NCBI GenBank assembly: GCA_964509885.1
Contig: CAZDZL010000008.1
Location: forward strand, 1 to 64,000
Reading direction: 5' to 3'
From: Palsa-1447 sp964509885
GTDB lineage: Bacteria; Verrucomicrobiota; Verrucomicrobiia; Opitutales; Opitutaceae
Length of the DNA stretch: 64,000 bases
Shown here: positions 24,291 through 32,896 of the stretch, piece after piece
Layout of the letters: each line of letters opens with the position of its first letter
How positions within the stretch are numbered: the stretch's first letter is position 1
Position numbers and translations under genes: made by a program
Notes under the pieces: generated by a model
What the model saw: only the letters and a program-made list of their open reading frames with translations
Told to the model about the DNA's origin: nothing
Databases searched by the model: none

Positions 24291-25148
24291 TCAGGGAATC
24301 GTGAGCGTGCTGCCGACCACGAGGCTCTTCTCGTCCTTCAGGTGGTTCGCCCTCAGGATCTCCTCCCAGTGCGAGGAGGAGCCGTAGAACTTCCGGGAAA
24401 TCTTGTTGAGCGTGTCGCCCTCGGCGACGACGTAGGTCTTGGGGGCCGGGGGCGGCGGGGCCTCCGCGGGAGGGGGCGGCACCGCGGCGCTGACGGCCGA
24501 GGGCGTTCCCGGGCGCAGCGGCATCGGCCTGGCGGCGCCGGGGCCGGGCGACTGCACGGCGAGGCGGGTCCTCATGAGGGCGTTCTCGCTCGCGAGGCGG
24601 TTGGACTCGTCCTGCGCCTGGCGCAGCTCGTTGCGCAGGGGCTCGATCTGCGAGGTGGCGGCGGCCTGCACCTGGAGGGTCGCGATCTGCGCGCGGGCCG
24701 CGTCCAGCTGCTGGCCGACGGCCGCGTTGTCCGCGGTGAGCTTGTCGAGCGAGGCCTTGAGCTGGGTGTTCTCGTCCTGGACCACGGTGAAGCTGCGAAG
24801 CGAGGTCGCGAGCTTGTCCTGGACGTCGGCGAGCTGGCTTGACTCGGGGGCGGGCGCGGCGGGCGCGGGCGCCGGCGCCGCCTCGGGCCTGGCCGCGAGC
24901 TGCGCCTTGGCGGCGTCGAGCTGCTGGCCCAGGGACGCATAGTCGGCGGTCAGCTGGTCGACCTTCGCCTTGAGGTCGGCGGACTCCTTCCACGCGGCCG
25001 CGAGCTCGTCGGTCAGCTGCTTGTTGTCCGCCCGGAGGGACGCCTGCGGGTCGGCCGGAGCGGCGGGCGGCGCCTTGTCGTCGGCCCTCAGGGGGCCCGA
25101 GAGCGCGAGGGCGATCGCCAGTGTGCCGAATCGGATGGATCTGTTCAT
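24291..25148 (-). CDS. Exported coiled-coil protein with C-terminal LysM domain
   Basis: 285 residues. Signal peptide (FGTLAIALALSGPLRADDK). A long coiled coil follows (about 40-205) with two similar stretches, LDAAKAQLAARPEAA and LDAARAQIATLQVQAA, each after a LTADxAxxGQQ segment, then a Pro-rich linker (VPPPPAEAPPPPAPKTY). The LysM domain is at about 240-285 (VVAEGDTLNKISRKFYGSSS, WEEILRANHLKDEKSLVVGS). It should bind peptidoglycan in the periplasm, perhaps spanning the wall as a scaffold. Internal coiled-coil duplication is likely. Confidence 0.85.
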   Translation of the reverse strand: MNRSIRFGTLAIALALSGPLRADDKAPPAAPADPQASLRADNKQLTDELAAAWKESADLKAKVDQLTADYASLGQQLDAAKAQLAARPEAAPAPAPAAPAPESSQLADVQDKLATSLRSFTVVQDENTQLKASLDKLTADNAAVGQQLDAARAQIATLQVQAAATSQIEPLRNELRQAQDESNRLASENALMRTRLAVQSPGPGAARPMPLRPGTPSAVSAAVPPPPAEAPPPPAPKTYVVAEGDTLNKISRKFYGSSSHWEEILRANHLKDEKSLVVGSTLTIP

Positions 25149-25235
25149 GGTCGCGGGAACTTCAGGGGATCAAAGCGCGTTCCAAGGCGGACACAATCCA
25201 CAATTCCTGCCGGGTTGCGGCGCGGGGAAGGCGCC

Positions 25236-26885
25236 CTATCGGGCGGGGATGCCCCCGATCCGGTAGATGGCCTGTGTCCGGGCCCCCACCACCGACACGG
25301 CCGGCGCCGAGACGTCCTCGACCTTGACCAGGAGAGGCGAGCGGGTGTCGAAATCCTCGATCACCAGGTCGCCGTTCCTCAGGAGGCCGGCCGCCGCCAG
25401 GTCCGTGAAGCCCGGCGGCGTCAGCACGACCGCGTCGAGCCGGGGGTCCTCGAGTATCGGCAGCACCGGAGAGTCGTTGCACGCGACATAGTAGACGGTG
25501 CTGCCGGGCGCCTGCGCGCGAAGCTCCCTCAGGCGCGCGCGCAGCCTCCCGATCAGGGGATACGCGGAGGTCTCGAACGCCTCCCGGTCGCGCAGCGACG
25601 CCACGATCGAGGCCGGCCCGCGGTTGTATGAGAGCAGCGGCGCCGCGGCCGCGCTGGCGATGGCGAGCGCGGCAAGGCCCCAGCGCAGCGCGCGGCGGAA
25701 GGCCGACTCGCGCTCCCAGAGCGCGCAGACGACGGCGAGGGAGCCGAGGGCGTACCAGCAGATCAGGTAGCGGTTCACCCACTCGTGGTAGGCGACCGTG
25801 AGGCAGAGCAGAAGGAGCCCCGCGAGCGCCGCCGCGGCGAGCCGCCACGACACGGCGCGGGGGCGCCAGAGGACGCCGGCGGCCAGGATGGCCGCCATGG
25901 CAATCGTCCCTACCGGGCCGAAGCCGCTGCTCTCCTCAAGGCCGGACTGGTAGAAAAAGAGAGTCCTGTCGCTGAAGGTCTTGTAGTAGCCCGCGTCGGC
26001 CAGGCCCGCCCGCGCGAGGAACGCGCGCTCGCCGCCCACGATCGACTCCTCCAGGCGCGCCGCCCACAGCTGGTCGGTGGGGCCCGCATACAGGCTGCCC
26101 GCGACGTAGCGCGACAGGTTCGCGGCGGCGCCCCTGAGCCCGTCGGGATTCCTGAGCTCCCGGACCACCTGGGGGGGGCCCATTGGGTCCCCGAAGACCC
26201 GCGCGGAGTCGACGTACGTCTCGATGCTTCCGAAGAGCAGCACCGCCAGCGCGAGGCCCGAGGCGGCGCGCAGGGCCAGGCGCCGGTCGTCCCGCAGACC
26301 CCAGAGCATCCAGGCGCCGAGGATCGCCGCATAGAGGGCCCCCGTCGTCTTGACGCCGGACATGAACCCGAGCGCGAGCGCCATCCAGAACACGTGGACG
26401 CCCCGGCGCTCGCGGCGCCAGCGCCACCGGGCGTAGGCCCACACCGCCCCCGTGAAGAGGACGGGGATGTCGTTCTTCGTGCTCGTCGCCTGGTAGACGA
26501 GGCAGGGCAGGGCCATCAGGGCGACGAGCGCCGTCCAGGCGGCGTCGGCGCCAAACCGTGCCCGGGTCATGGCGAAGACCGCGTAGCAGGTGCCGGCCAG
26601 GCAGAGGAAGCTCGGCAGGGCGCAGCCCCAGCCGAGTTCCAGGAAGGGAAGGTGGACGGCGTCGAAGGTCCACGGCCACATGACCTGGTAGATGCTCGTG
26701 AAGAGGCCGTTGTTGAACAGGCCGCCCCGCATGGCGACGGTGAGCCGCGAGAGGTCGTACATCTGCGAGTCGACGTTCGTGACCGGCGCGACCAGGGCGT
26801 AGGCGCCCCAGTAGGCGAGGAGGGCCCAGAAGCAGAACCGGCAGGTCCGCCCGAGGGGCCCGGGCGCTGGCTCGGCGCCGCTCAT
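25236..26885 (-). CDS. Polytopic GT-C-type glycosyltransferase-like membrane protein
   Basis: 549 residues with about 11 transmembrane helices. The first periplasmic loop has NVDSQMYDLSRL, an Asp position typical of the catalytic loop of GT-C (PMT/ArnT-like) enzymes that use polyprenyl-phosphate sugars. Other blocks: TSTKNDIPVLFTGAVWAYAR, MSGVKTTGALYAAILGAWML and a soluble C-terminal region (VYYVACNDSPVLPILEDPRL). Likely glycosylates a surface polymer or protein in the periplasm. Its start overlaps a 44-residue membrane peptide gene by 4 bases, suggesting the two work together. Confidence 0.75.
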   Translation of the reverse strand: MSGAEPAPGPLGRTCRFCFWALLAYWGAYALVAPVTNVDSQMYDLSRLTVAMRGGLFNNGLFTSIYQVMWPWTFDAVHLPFLELGWGCALPSFLCLAGTCYAVFAMTRARFGADAAWTALVALMALPCLVYQATSTKNDIPVLFTGAVWAYARWRWRRERRGVHVFWMALALGFMSGVKTTGALYAAILGAWMLWGLRDDRRLALRAASGLALAVLLFGSIETYVDSARVFGDPMGPPQVVRELRNPDGLRGAAANLSRYVAGSLYAGPTDQLWAARLEESIVGGERAFLARAGLADAGYYKTFSDRTLFFYQSGLEESSGFGPVGTIAMAAILAAGVLWRPRAVSWRLAAAALAGLLLLCLTVAYHEWVNRYLICWYALGSLAVVCALWERESAFRRALRWGLAALAIASAAAAPLLSYNRGPASIVASLRDREAFETSAYPLIGRLRARLRELRAQAPGSTVYYVACNDSPVLPILEDPRLDAVVLTPPGFTDLAAAGLLRNGDLVIEDFDTRSPLLVKVEDVSAPAVSVVGARTQAIYRIGGIPAR

Positions 26886-27016
26886 CGCAGCAGGAGGATC
26901 AGGCGCGCCGAGAGCGAGAGGAAGGCGAGGACGGCGAGGATCGTGTACGGGAGGTTCTCGGGCCGCCCTGCGCCCCGCAGCAGCTTCTCCAGTCCTCCTC
27001 CGCGGGCGGGTTCCAT
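26882..27016 (-). CDS. 44-residue single-span membrane peptide, coupled to the GT-C gene
   Basis: Sequence begins MEPARGGGLEKLLRGAGRPE and ends with one hydrophobic helix (TILAVLAFLSLSARLILLLR). Its stop codon overlaps the ATG of the glycosyltransferase-like gene (ATGA), which strongly suggests translation. Family unknown; it could be a small partner subunit. A longer in-frame start at 27175 yields an Arg-rich, unlikely N-terminus and was not used. Confidence 0.5.
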   Translation of the reverse strand: MEPARGGGLEKLLRGAGRPENLPYTILAVLAFLSLSARLILLLR

Positions 27017-27080
27017 GGGCGAATGAGGCAGGATCGGGCCGGCTTTTGCAAACCTCCGGCTGGCCCGCCGCGCCCGGGCG

Positions 27081-29147
27081 TCAGCGCGGGGTGGCGTTGT
27101 CCTCGGCCCACCGCCGCTCCCAGGCGAAGAAGTCCGGCGCGCGCGCGCCCGGCGTGTCCCACGTCTTGCCGACATTGTCGAAATACGCCCTCCAGCGGCC
27201 CATGTCGTACGAGTCCATCATGCCGCCCCACGCCTTGTAGGCGTAGTCATGGAGCTTGTCCTCGTTGCGGTCATCGCCGGCCCAGGTGGTGATGAGCGCC
27301 ATCCCGTTCTGGAGGCACTCGGCCCTCTCCGCGGGGGTGGCCCCGTAGGCCGCCGCCTTCGCCCTGTAGGTGTCCAGCCGGTAGTAGGCCTCGGAGCTGA
27401 GGAGGGCGTCGGAGGCGCGGCCCAGCTCGAGGAACCGCCCGGCCGCGCCCTCGAACGCGGGGCGGCTCCTCTCCTTCATGGCGTCCGCCAGCTCGCGGGA
27501 CACGGAGAGGGCCCTGTTGGCGAGGACCTGCACCTGGAACGAGACGAGGTCCAGGCGGTAGGTCTCGCTGTCCCTGAACCTGCCCGAGGCGCGCGCGAAG
27601 AGCTCGACCGCCTGCGCGAAGACGGCGGGATCGTAGGCGAGGTCGGGCTTGGCCCAGTGACTGGGCGCCGTGGCGGGCGTCGCGGGCCTCGAGCACAGGA
27701 CGCTCTCGGGCATTCCCTCCCCGCCGGCGTAGGCGCTCTTCAGCAGGAGCGCCCACGCCTGCCCGAGGTCCGGGTCCGCGCGGCCGTAGCGGTAGGCGAC
27801 GTAGCCGTCCAGCCACCGGCCCGCGTCCACGTGGTCGCCGTGCCAGGAGAGCTCGAGGACGAAGTCGTAGGCGACCGGGTTGTTGGCGATGCCCTCCGGC
27901 ATGACGCCGGTCCCCTGGAGGTAGCTGCCGAACTCCCCCGTGTGGGCGCGGAAGGCCTCGTCCGCGTAGTGCTGCAGCGGCCCGTAGAGCCCGGGCCTCT
28001 CCCCGAAGTTGTTGATGCAGCACCAGACGAAGGGCGTGCCCTCGTACGCGCGGCGGGTCTCCCAGTTGTGGGTCTGCTCGCCGAAGAGCTCCTGGACGAG
28101 CACGTGGGACTTGTCCGTGCCCGCGATCAGCTCCTTCTTCGGGTTGTCGATCCACCCCTGCAGGACCCACGTGGAGCCCGGGAAGTGCGCCTGCATGGCG
28201 GCCTGGATCCCGGCGCCTGCCCTGCCGAGGTCCACGCCCTCCATGATGCCGCCCTCGTGGAAGGGGTCCCCCGAGAAGTAGTGCAGGTCCGGGCCGTACA
28301 GGGCCCTCATCTCCTCATAGTATATGCCGGCGACGCGCGCAAACTCGGGGTCGATGGGGTCGAGGATCGCCGGCCGGGTGAAGCTGGCCCACGGCCCCTG
28401 GTCGACGATGTGGGCCTTCAGCTTCCCCTTCAGGCTCGCGGGCACCATGCCGTAGAACCCGGGCATGAGGGGCTCGATGCCGAGGGCGTGCATCCGCGCT
28501 ATCATCCGGCGCTGCAGGTCGCTGCGCCGCTGGATCATGTCCTGCGACATGGGGCCGCCCAGGCCCTCGACATTTCCCATCAGCCACCACGCCGTGTAGG
28601 CCGGTCCCGGGATGAACCGCGAGATCTCGTCGGAGGTGTAGCCGAGGCGCCGCAGCGTGTTCTGCCAGACGGCCTCCTCGCCGTTGGCGACCAGCATCAG
28701 GTTGACTCCGGCGAGCGCCATCCAGTCCAGCTCGTGCTCCCAGTCCTTCCACGAGTAGAAGCTCATGGTGTAGTTGAACGTGCAGTAGTTGAGGGCGTAG
28801 CGGTGCAGCGCCCAGGACTCGACCCGGACGGGTGCGCCCAGTGCGGGCAGCGCGCCGACGGGTGAGAGATTGTCGCCCATGTGGGACATCGAGCGGTGGC
28901 AGTAGTATTTCAGGTACCAGCCGAGGCCCGCGGCCGCCGCGTTGGGCCCCGTCGCGCGCACGACGACGCCCCCGGGGGCCGGAGCGATCTCGAAGGCGTC
29001 GCCGGCCCCGGGCATCCTCTCGAAGCGCACGCGGCCGTCGAGCCAGGGCACGCGGCGCGCGACGAGCTCGCGGGCCCCGGGGAAATCCTCGGCGTGGAGC
29101 GCCGCGGGCGACGCGGCGAGGATGAGGGCCAGCAGGTGTCTTTTCAT
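27081..29147 (-). CDS. Alpha-N-acetylglucosaminidase, GH89 family
   Basis: 688 residues with signal peptide (MKRHLLALILAASPAALHAE). Domain order matches human NAGLU: small N-terminal domain, (beta/alpha)8 barrel and helical C-terminal domain. Diagnostic blocks are YALNYCTFNYTMSFYSWKDW, DWMALAGVNLMLVANGEEAV, PLMPGFYGMVPASLKGKLKA, HYFSGDPFHEGGIMEG (first catalytic Glu in HEGG) and VLVQELFGEQTHNWETR (second catalytic Glu region). It removes terminal alpha-linked GlcNAc from glycans, perhaps in mucin or glycosaminoglycan use. It follows glpK by 13 bases on the same strand. Confidence 0.95.
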   Translation of the reverse strand: MKRHLLALILAASPAALHAEDFPGARELVARRVPWLDGRVRFERMPGAGDAFEIAPAPGGVVVRATGPNAAAAGLGWYLKYYCHRSMSHMGDNLSPVGALPALGAPVRVESWALHRYALNYCTFNYTMSFYSWKDWEHELDWMALAGVNLMLVANGEEAVWQNTLRRLGYTSDEISRFIPGPAYTAWWLMGNVEGLGGPMSQDMIQRRSDLQRRMIARMHALGIEPLMPGFYGMVPASLKGKLKAHIVDQGPWASFTRPAILDPIDPEFARVAGIYYEEMRALYGPDLHYFSGDPFHEGGIMEGVDLGRAGAGIQAAMQAHFPGSTWVLQGWIDNPKKELIAGTDKSHVLVQELFGEQTHNWETRRAYEGTPFVWCCINNFGERPGLYGPLQHYADEAFRAHTGEFGSYLQGTGVMPEGIANNPVAYDFVLELSWHGDHVDAGRWLDGYVAYRYGRADPDLGQAWALLLKSAYAGGEGMPESVLCSRPATPATAPSHWAKPDLAYDPAVFAQAVELFARASGRFRDSETYRLDLVSFQVQVLANRALSVSRELADAMKERSRPAFEGAAGRFLELGRASDALLSSEAYYRLDTYRAKAAAYGATPAERAECLQNGMALITTWAGDDRNEDKLHDYAYKAWGGMMDSYDMGRWRAYFDNVGKTWDTPGARAPDFFAWERRWAEDNATPR

Positions 29148-29160
29148 AGGGGTCGGCGCG

Positions 29161-30660
29161 TCAGGGCTGCGGGGAGGACCAGTGGCGCGCGGTCCCGACG
29201 GCGCGCGCCCACGAGGCGCGCAGGCCCTTGAGCGCGGACCGCGTCTTCCCCGGCCGGAACGTCCGGTCCCTGCCCGAGAGCCGCCCGGTCTCGCCGGTGC
29301 TCTTCCAGAAGCCCACCGCGAGCCCGGCCAGCGCCGCGGCGCCCAGCGCCGTCGTCTCCGTCACCCGCGGCCGGACGACCGACGCTCCGATCAAGTCGCT
29401 CTGGAACTGCATCAGGGCGTCGTTCACCGAGGCCCCGCCGTCGACGCGCAGCTCGCGTATCCTGCGCCCCGAGTCCGCCTCCATCGCCCCGATGAGGTCG
29501 GCCGTCTGGAACGCGATGCTCTCCAGCGCCGCGCGCGCGAGGTGCGCCGCCGTAGTCCCGCGCGTCACGCCGACGATTGCGCCGCGCGCCGCAGGGTCCC
29601 AGTGCGGGGCCCCGAGGCCGGCGAAGGCGGGGACGATCGTGACGCCTCCGTTGTCGGGGACGCGCGCCGCGAGGGCCTCGACGTCCGAGGAGCGCGAGAT
29701 GAGCCCGAGGCCGTCGCGAAGCCACTGGACGACGGCCCCTCCCACGAAGACGCTCCCCTCGAGGGCGTACTCCGTGCGGGTGCCGATCCTCCAGGCGATC
29801 GTGGTGAGGAGCCTGTGGCGCGAGGCGACGGGGCGCGTCCCCGTGTTCATGAGCATGAAGCACCCGGTCCCGTAGGTGTTCTTCGCCATCCCCGGCCGGA
29901 AGCATCCCTGCCCGAACAGCGCGGCCTGCTGGTCCCCCGCGATCCCGGCGACGGGCACGCCGCGCAGGGCCGCGATCGCGTCGATCTCCCCGAACACACC
30001 GCTGCTGGGGCGGATGTCCGGGAGGACCCCGGGCGGTATGCGAAGCGCGCGGCAGAGTTCGGCGTCCCAGTCTCCCGTCCTGAGGCCGGCAAGGAGCGTG
30101 CGGGAGGCGTTCGAGACGTCGGTGGCGTGCACGCGGCCGCCCGTGAGCTTCCAGAGGAGCCAGGTGTCGACCGTGCCGAAGGCGAGCTCGCCCCGCGCGG
30201 CTCGGCGCCTGGCGCCGGGGACGTGGTCGAGGAGCCATGCGAGCTTCGTGCCGGAGAAGTACGGGTCGAGCAGGAGGCCGGTCCTCTTGCGGAACAACCC
30301 CCCGAGCTCCCGTCGCTCGAGGCTGGCGCACGCCGGGGCGGTGCGCCGGTCCTGCCATACTATCGCGCGGTGGAGCGGCCGGCCTGTCGCGCGGTCCCAG
30401 AGGAGGGTCGTCTCCCTCTGGTTCGCGATCCCCACGGCCGCCACGTCGCCGCCGCGCACCCCCGCCCTCTGGAGGACCGTGAGGGCGACCCTGCGCGTCG
30501 TGTCCCAGAGGTCCGCGGGCTCGTGCTCCACCCAGCCCGGGCGGGGATAGTGCTGGCGGAACTCCTCCTGGGCCGACGCCAGGGCGCGCCCGCGCCTGTC
30601 GAACAGGATCGCGCGCGAGGAGGTCGTTCCCTGGTCGAGGGCGAGGACGCAGCGGGTCAT
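29161..30660 (-). CDS. glpK: Glycerol kinase
   Basis: 499 residues, FGGY kinase family. The N-terminal VLALDQGTTSSRAILFDRRG, the substrate motif NQRETTLLWDRATGRPLHRA with the catalytic region IVWQDRRTAPACASLERREL, GIAGDQQAALFGQGCFRPGM and IVGVTRGTTAAHLARAALES all match GlpK, which phosphorylates glycerol to glycerol 3-phosphate. No glpF or glpD lies beside it, unlike the usual glp operon; instead it precedes a GH89 glycosidase. The start at 30660 is set by the family N-terminus. The 145-base gap to the divergent lipoprotein gene holds both promoters. Confidence 0.95.
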   Translation of the reverse strand: MTRCVLALDQGTTSSRAILFDRRGRALASAQEEFRQHYPRPGWVEHEPADLWDTTRRVALTVLQRAGVRGGDVAAVGIANQRETTLLWDRATGRPLHRAIVWQDRRTAPACASLERRELGGLFRKRTGLLLDPYFSGTKLAWLLDHVPGARRRAARGELAFGTVDTWLLWKLTGGRVHATDVSNASRTLLAGLRTGDWDAELCRALRIPPGVLPDIRPSSGVFGEIDAIAALRGVPVAGIAGDQQAALFGQGCFRPGMAKNTYGTGCFMLMNTGTRPVASRHRLLTTIAWRIGTRTEYALEGSVFVGGAVVQWLRDGLGLISRSSDVEALAARVPDNGGVTIVPAFAGLGAPHWDPAARGAIVGVTRGTTAAHLARAALESIAFQTADLIGAMEADSGRRIRELRVDGGASVNDALMQFQSDLIGASVVRPRVTETTALGAAALAGLAVGFWKSTGETGRLSGRDRTFRPGKTRSALKGLRASWARAVGTARHWSSPQP

Positions 30661-30805
30661 GGCGGGGCGGGGCCCCCGGAGGGTCTCAGGGCTCCCCGGC
30701 CGGCGCAAGCACGGCGGGGCCGCGCAAACGATTGACGACCCCGGCCCAAGAATGGCTGAACATGCTCGCGCCCTTGCAGTCTGAGCGCATATCAACCTCC
30801 GACAC

Positions 30806-31228
30806 ATGACCCCTAGGAATCACCTCCTCGCCCTGGCGGCGTGCGGCGCCCTCGCCGTGCTGGCCGGCTGCGCGAGCGTGCCGGCCCCCCAGGCGCCTCA
30901 GGACACGACAAAGTTCACGGTGGAGAACACCGTTCGCTTCGTCGCGCTCGACGCGGAGACCGAGGCCGTGATCAGCTGCACGGGCCTTCAGGAGCGCGCG
31001 CTCGGCGACGGCCGGCTCGAGGTCGTCGCCAACCTGAGGAACAGCGGCGCCAAGGACGTGAAGGTCCTCGTCCAGTGCGTGTTCCTGGACGGCCAGGGGC
31101 TGCCGGTCGGGCCTGAGGCCCCGTGGCAGACCCTCGCGGTCTCCGGGGGCTCGACCGAGGTCATGCGCTTCACGGCGCCCGTGCTGGCCGCCAAGAAGTA
31201 CTCGATCCGCGTCCGCCGGGCGCGCTGA
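30806..31228 (+). CDS. YcfL-like lipoprotein (DUF1425)
   Basis: 140 residues. Lipoprotein signal with lipobox LAGC at about residues 19-22 (ALAVLAGCASVPAP). The mature part matches the YcfL/DUF1425 family: RLEVVANLRNSGAKDVKVLV and VQCVFLDGQGLPVGPEAPWQ, and ends in TEVMRFTAPVLAAKKYSIRV. Homologues are small outer-membrane lipoproteins of unknown function, often linked with LpoB-like genes. Divergent from glpK. Confidence 0.85.
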   Translation: MTPRNHLLALAACGALAVLAGCASVPAPQAPQDTTKFTVENTVRFVALDAETEAVISCTGLQERALGDGRLEVVANLRNSGAKDVKVLVQCVFLDGQGLPVGPEAPWQTLAVSGGSTEVMRFTAPVLAAKKYSIRVRRAR

Positions 31229-31492
31229 TCACTTCTTCGGGGGCGGCTCCGCGGGGAACGACACGTCCTTGCTGGCCGCGTCGATCTCCTTCACCGCCGC
31301 GTCCGTCGCGGCCTTGTCGGCGGCGCTCTGCGTCACGGCGGGCGTGCCGTCCGAGAAGTCGATCGTCTTGCCGTCCTGGATGGCGACGACGACGGGGGCC
31401 GCGGCCCTGCGCGGCTGGGCGGCGTACGACCACAGCGCCGCCGCGGTGACGACCGCGCTGGCGAGGAGGGAGAGGGCGCGCCGGGCGTTCAA
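31229..31492 (-). CDS. Small membrane-anchored hypothetical protein
   Basis: 87 residues in the preferred form: an N-terminal signal anchor (NARRALSLLASAVVTAAALW), then VVVAIQDGKTIDFSDGTPAV, then a charged Lys/Asp/Ala tail (KAATDAAVKEIDAASKDVSF). No family recognised. The start is uncertain: TTG at 31492 keeps the gene clear of the divergent MATE start, whereas ATG at 31546 would add 18 residues and overlap the neighbour's start codon. It is convergent with the lipoprotein gene, stop to stop. Confidence 0.6.
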   Translation of the reverse strand: MNARRALSLLASAVVTAAALWSYAAQPRRAAAPVVVAIQDGKTIDFSDGTPAVTQSAADKAATDAAVKEIDAASKDVSFPAEPPPKK

Positions 31493-31540
31493 TGAAGGTA
31501 GCGTTGGACTTCGCGCGGCGGTTCGCAATAACACTCGGCA

Positions 31541-32872
31541 ATGCATGCGGTTTACCGGGAGGCGCGCGCCACCCTCCACCTGGCCGTCCCGATCGCCATC
31601 GGGCAGCTGAGCCAGATGCTGATGGGGGTCACCGACAGCGTCATGGTCGGGCGGATCGGCACGGTGCCCCTCGCCGCCTCGTCCTTCGGCATAGGCATCT
31701 TCAACATCTTCTTCATCATAGGCGTGGGCCTGCTGACGCCGGTGGCGATCTTCGCGTCGAGGGCCCGGGGCGCCGGGCGCCATGACGAGGCCGGCGAATA
31801 CCTCCGGCACGGGCTCTTCCTGGCGCTCGTCTCGGGCGTGGCCGAGGTGGGGATCATCCTCCTCATGGGCCTGCGCCTCGCCTGGTTCGGGCAGCCCCCC
31901 GAGGTGCTGGCGGCCGTGAACCCCTTCTTCATGCTGCTCGGGCTCTCGCTCGTCCCCGTGCTGGCCTACCTTGCCCTGCGCCAGTTCGCGGAGTCGATGG
32001 GCCGGCCCTGGGTGCCGGTGCTGATCGTGATCGTAGGCGTCGCGCTCAACGTCCTCCTCAACTGGGTCTTCATCTACGGGCACCTCGGGGCGCCGCGCCT
32101 CGGGCTCACGGGCTCCGGCATCGCGACCCTCATCTCGCGCACCCTGGGGACGGCCGCGATCTTCGCATGGCTTCGCCTGGACCCCGCGATGCGGAGCGCG
32201 TGGCCCAGGCGCTGGTTCGCCCCGCTCTCGAGGGAGAGGCTGCGGCGCATGCTCGCGCTCGGGCTGCCCACCTCGGGCTGCCTCCTCTTCGAGGGCGGCG
32301 CGTTCGCGTCGGCGACCGTCATGATGGGCTGGCTCGGCGCTGGCGCGCTCGCGGCCCACCAGATCGCGATCTCCTGCGTCGCGGTGTCCTTCATGCTGGC
32401 GCTCGGCCTCTCGATGGCGGTCGGCATGAGGACGAGCGCCGCCGTCGGGGCGGGGGAGCACGCCCGGCTGCGGCCGATCTGGGTGGGCGGCGCGTCGATG
32501 GGCGCCGCCGCGTCGCTCGCGTTCGTGGTCGTCTTCCTCGCCTGGGGCCGCGACATCGCGTCCTGCTTCATCGACGACCCCAAGGTCGTCGCCACGGCCG
32601 CCTCGCTCCTCGTCGTGGCCGCGGTCTTCCAGGTCTTCGACGGCAACCAGGTGATAAATTCCGCGGCCCTGCGGGGCCTCACCGACGTGAGGGTGCCCGC
32701 GGTGCTCACGTTCGTCGCCTACTGGATCATCGCGCTTCCCGTGGGCTACCTGCTCGGGGTGAGGGGGACCCTCGGGCCCGTGGGGGTCTGGAGCGGCCTC
32801 GCGGTCGGCCTCGCGGCCGCGTCGATCCTTCTGGGCCTTCGGTACCTGAGGCTCACGCGGCAGGGCGCCTGA
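31541..32872 (+). CDS. MATE-family efflux transporter
   Basis: 443 residues with twelve membrane helices in two similar six-helix halves. Typical MATE blocks are VPIAIGQLSQMLMGVTDSVM, VGRIGTVPLAASSFGIGIFN and, in the second half, LGLPTSGCLLFEGGAFASAT and LGAGALAAHQIAISCVAVSF. It is expected to export drugs or toxic metabolites using a Na+ or H+ gradient. Closest in style to the NorM/DinF-like branch. Function in this organism unknown; neighbours do not help. Confidence 0.93.
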   Translation: MHAVYREARATLHLAVPIAIGQLSQMLMGVTDSVMVGRIGTVPLAASSFGIGIFNIFFIIGVGLLTPVAIFASRARGAGRHDEAGEYLRHGLFLALVSGVAEVGIILLMGLRLAWFGQPPEVLAAVNPFFMLLGLSLVPVLAYLALRQFAESMGRPWVPVLIVIVGVALNVLLNWVFIYGHLGAPRLGLTGSGIATLISRTLGTAAIFAWLRLDPAMRSAWPRRWFAPLSRERLRRMLALGLPTSGCLLFEGGAFASATVMMGWLGAGALAAHQIAISCVAVSFMLALGLSMAVGMRTSAAVGAGEHARLRPIWVGGASMGAAASLAFVVVFLAWGRDIASCFIDDPKVVATAASLLVVAAVFQVFDGNQVINSAALRGLTDVRVPAVLTFVAYWIIALPVGYLLGVRGTLGPVGVWSGLAVGLAAASILLGLRYLRLTRQGA

Positions 32873-32896
32873 GCCGGGCCGCGCCGCCCGCCGGGG

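Noticed and set aside
27249..28865. A 538-codon + strand open frame
   Set aside because: Antisense to the GH89 gene with its catalytic motifs; low-complexity.
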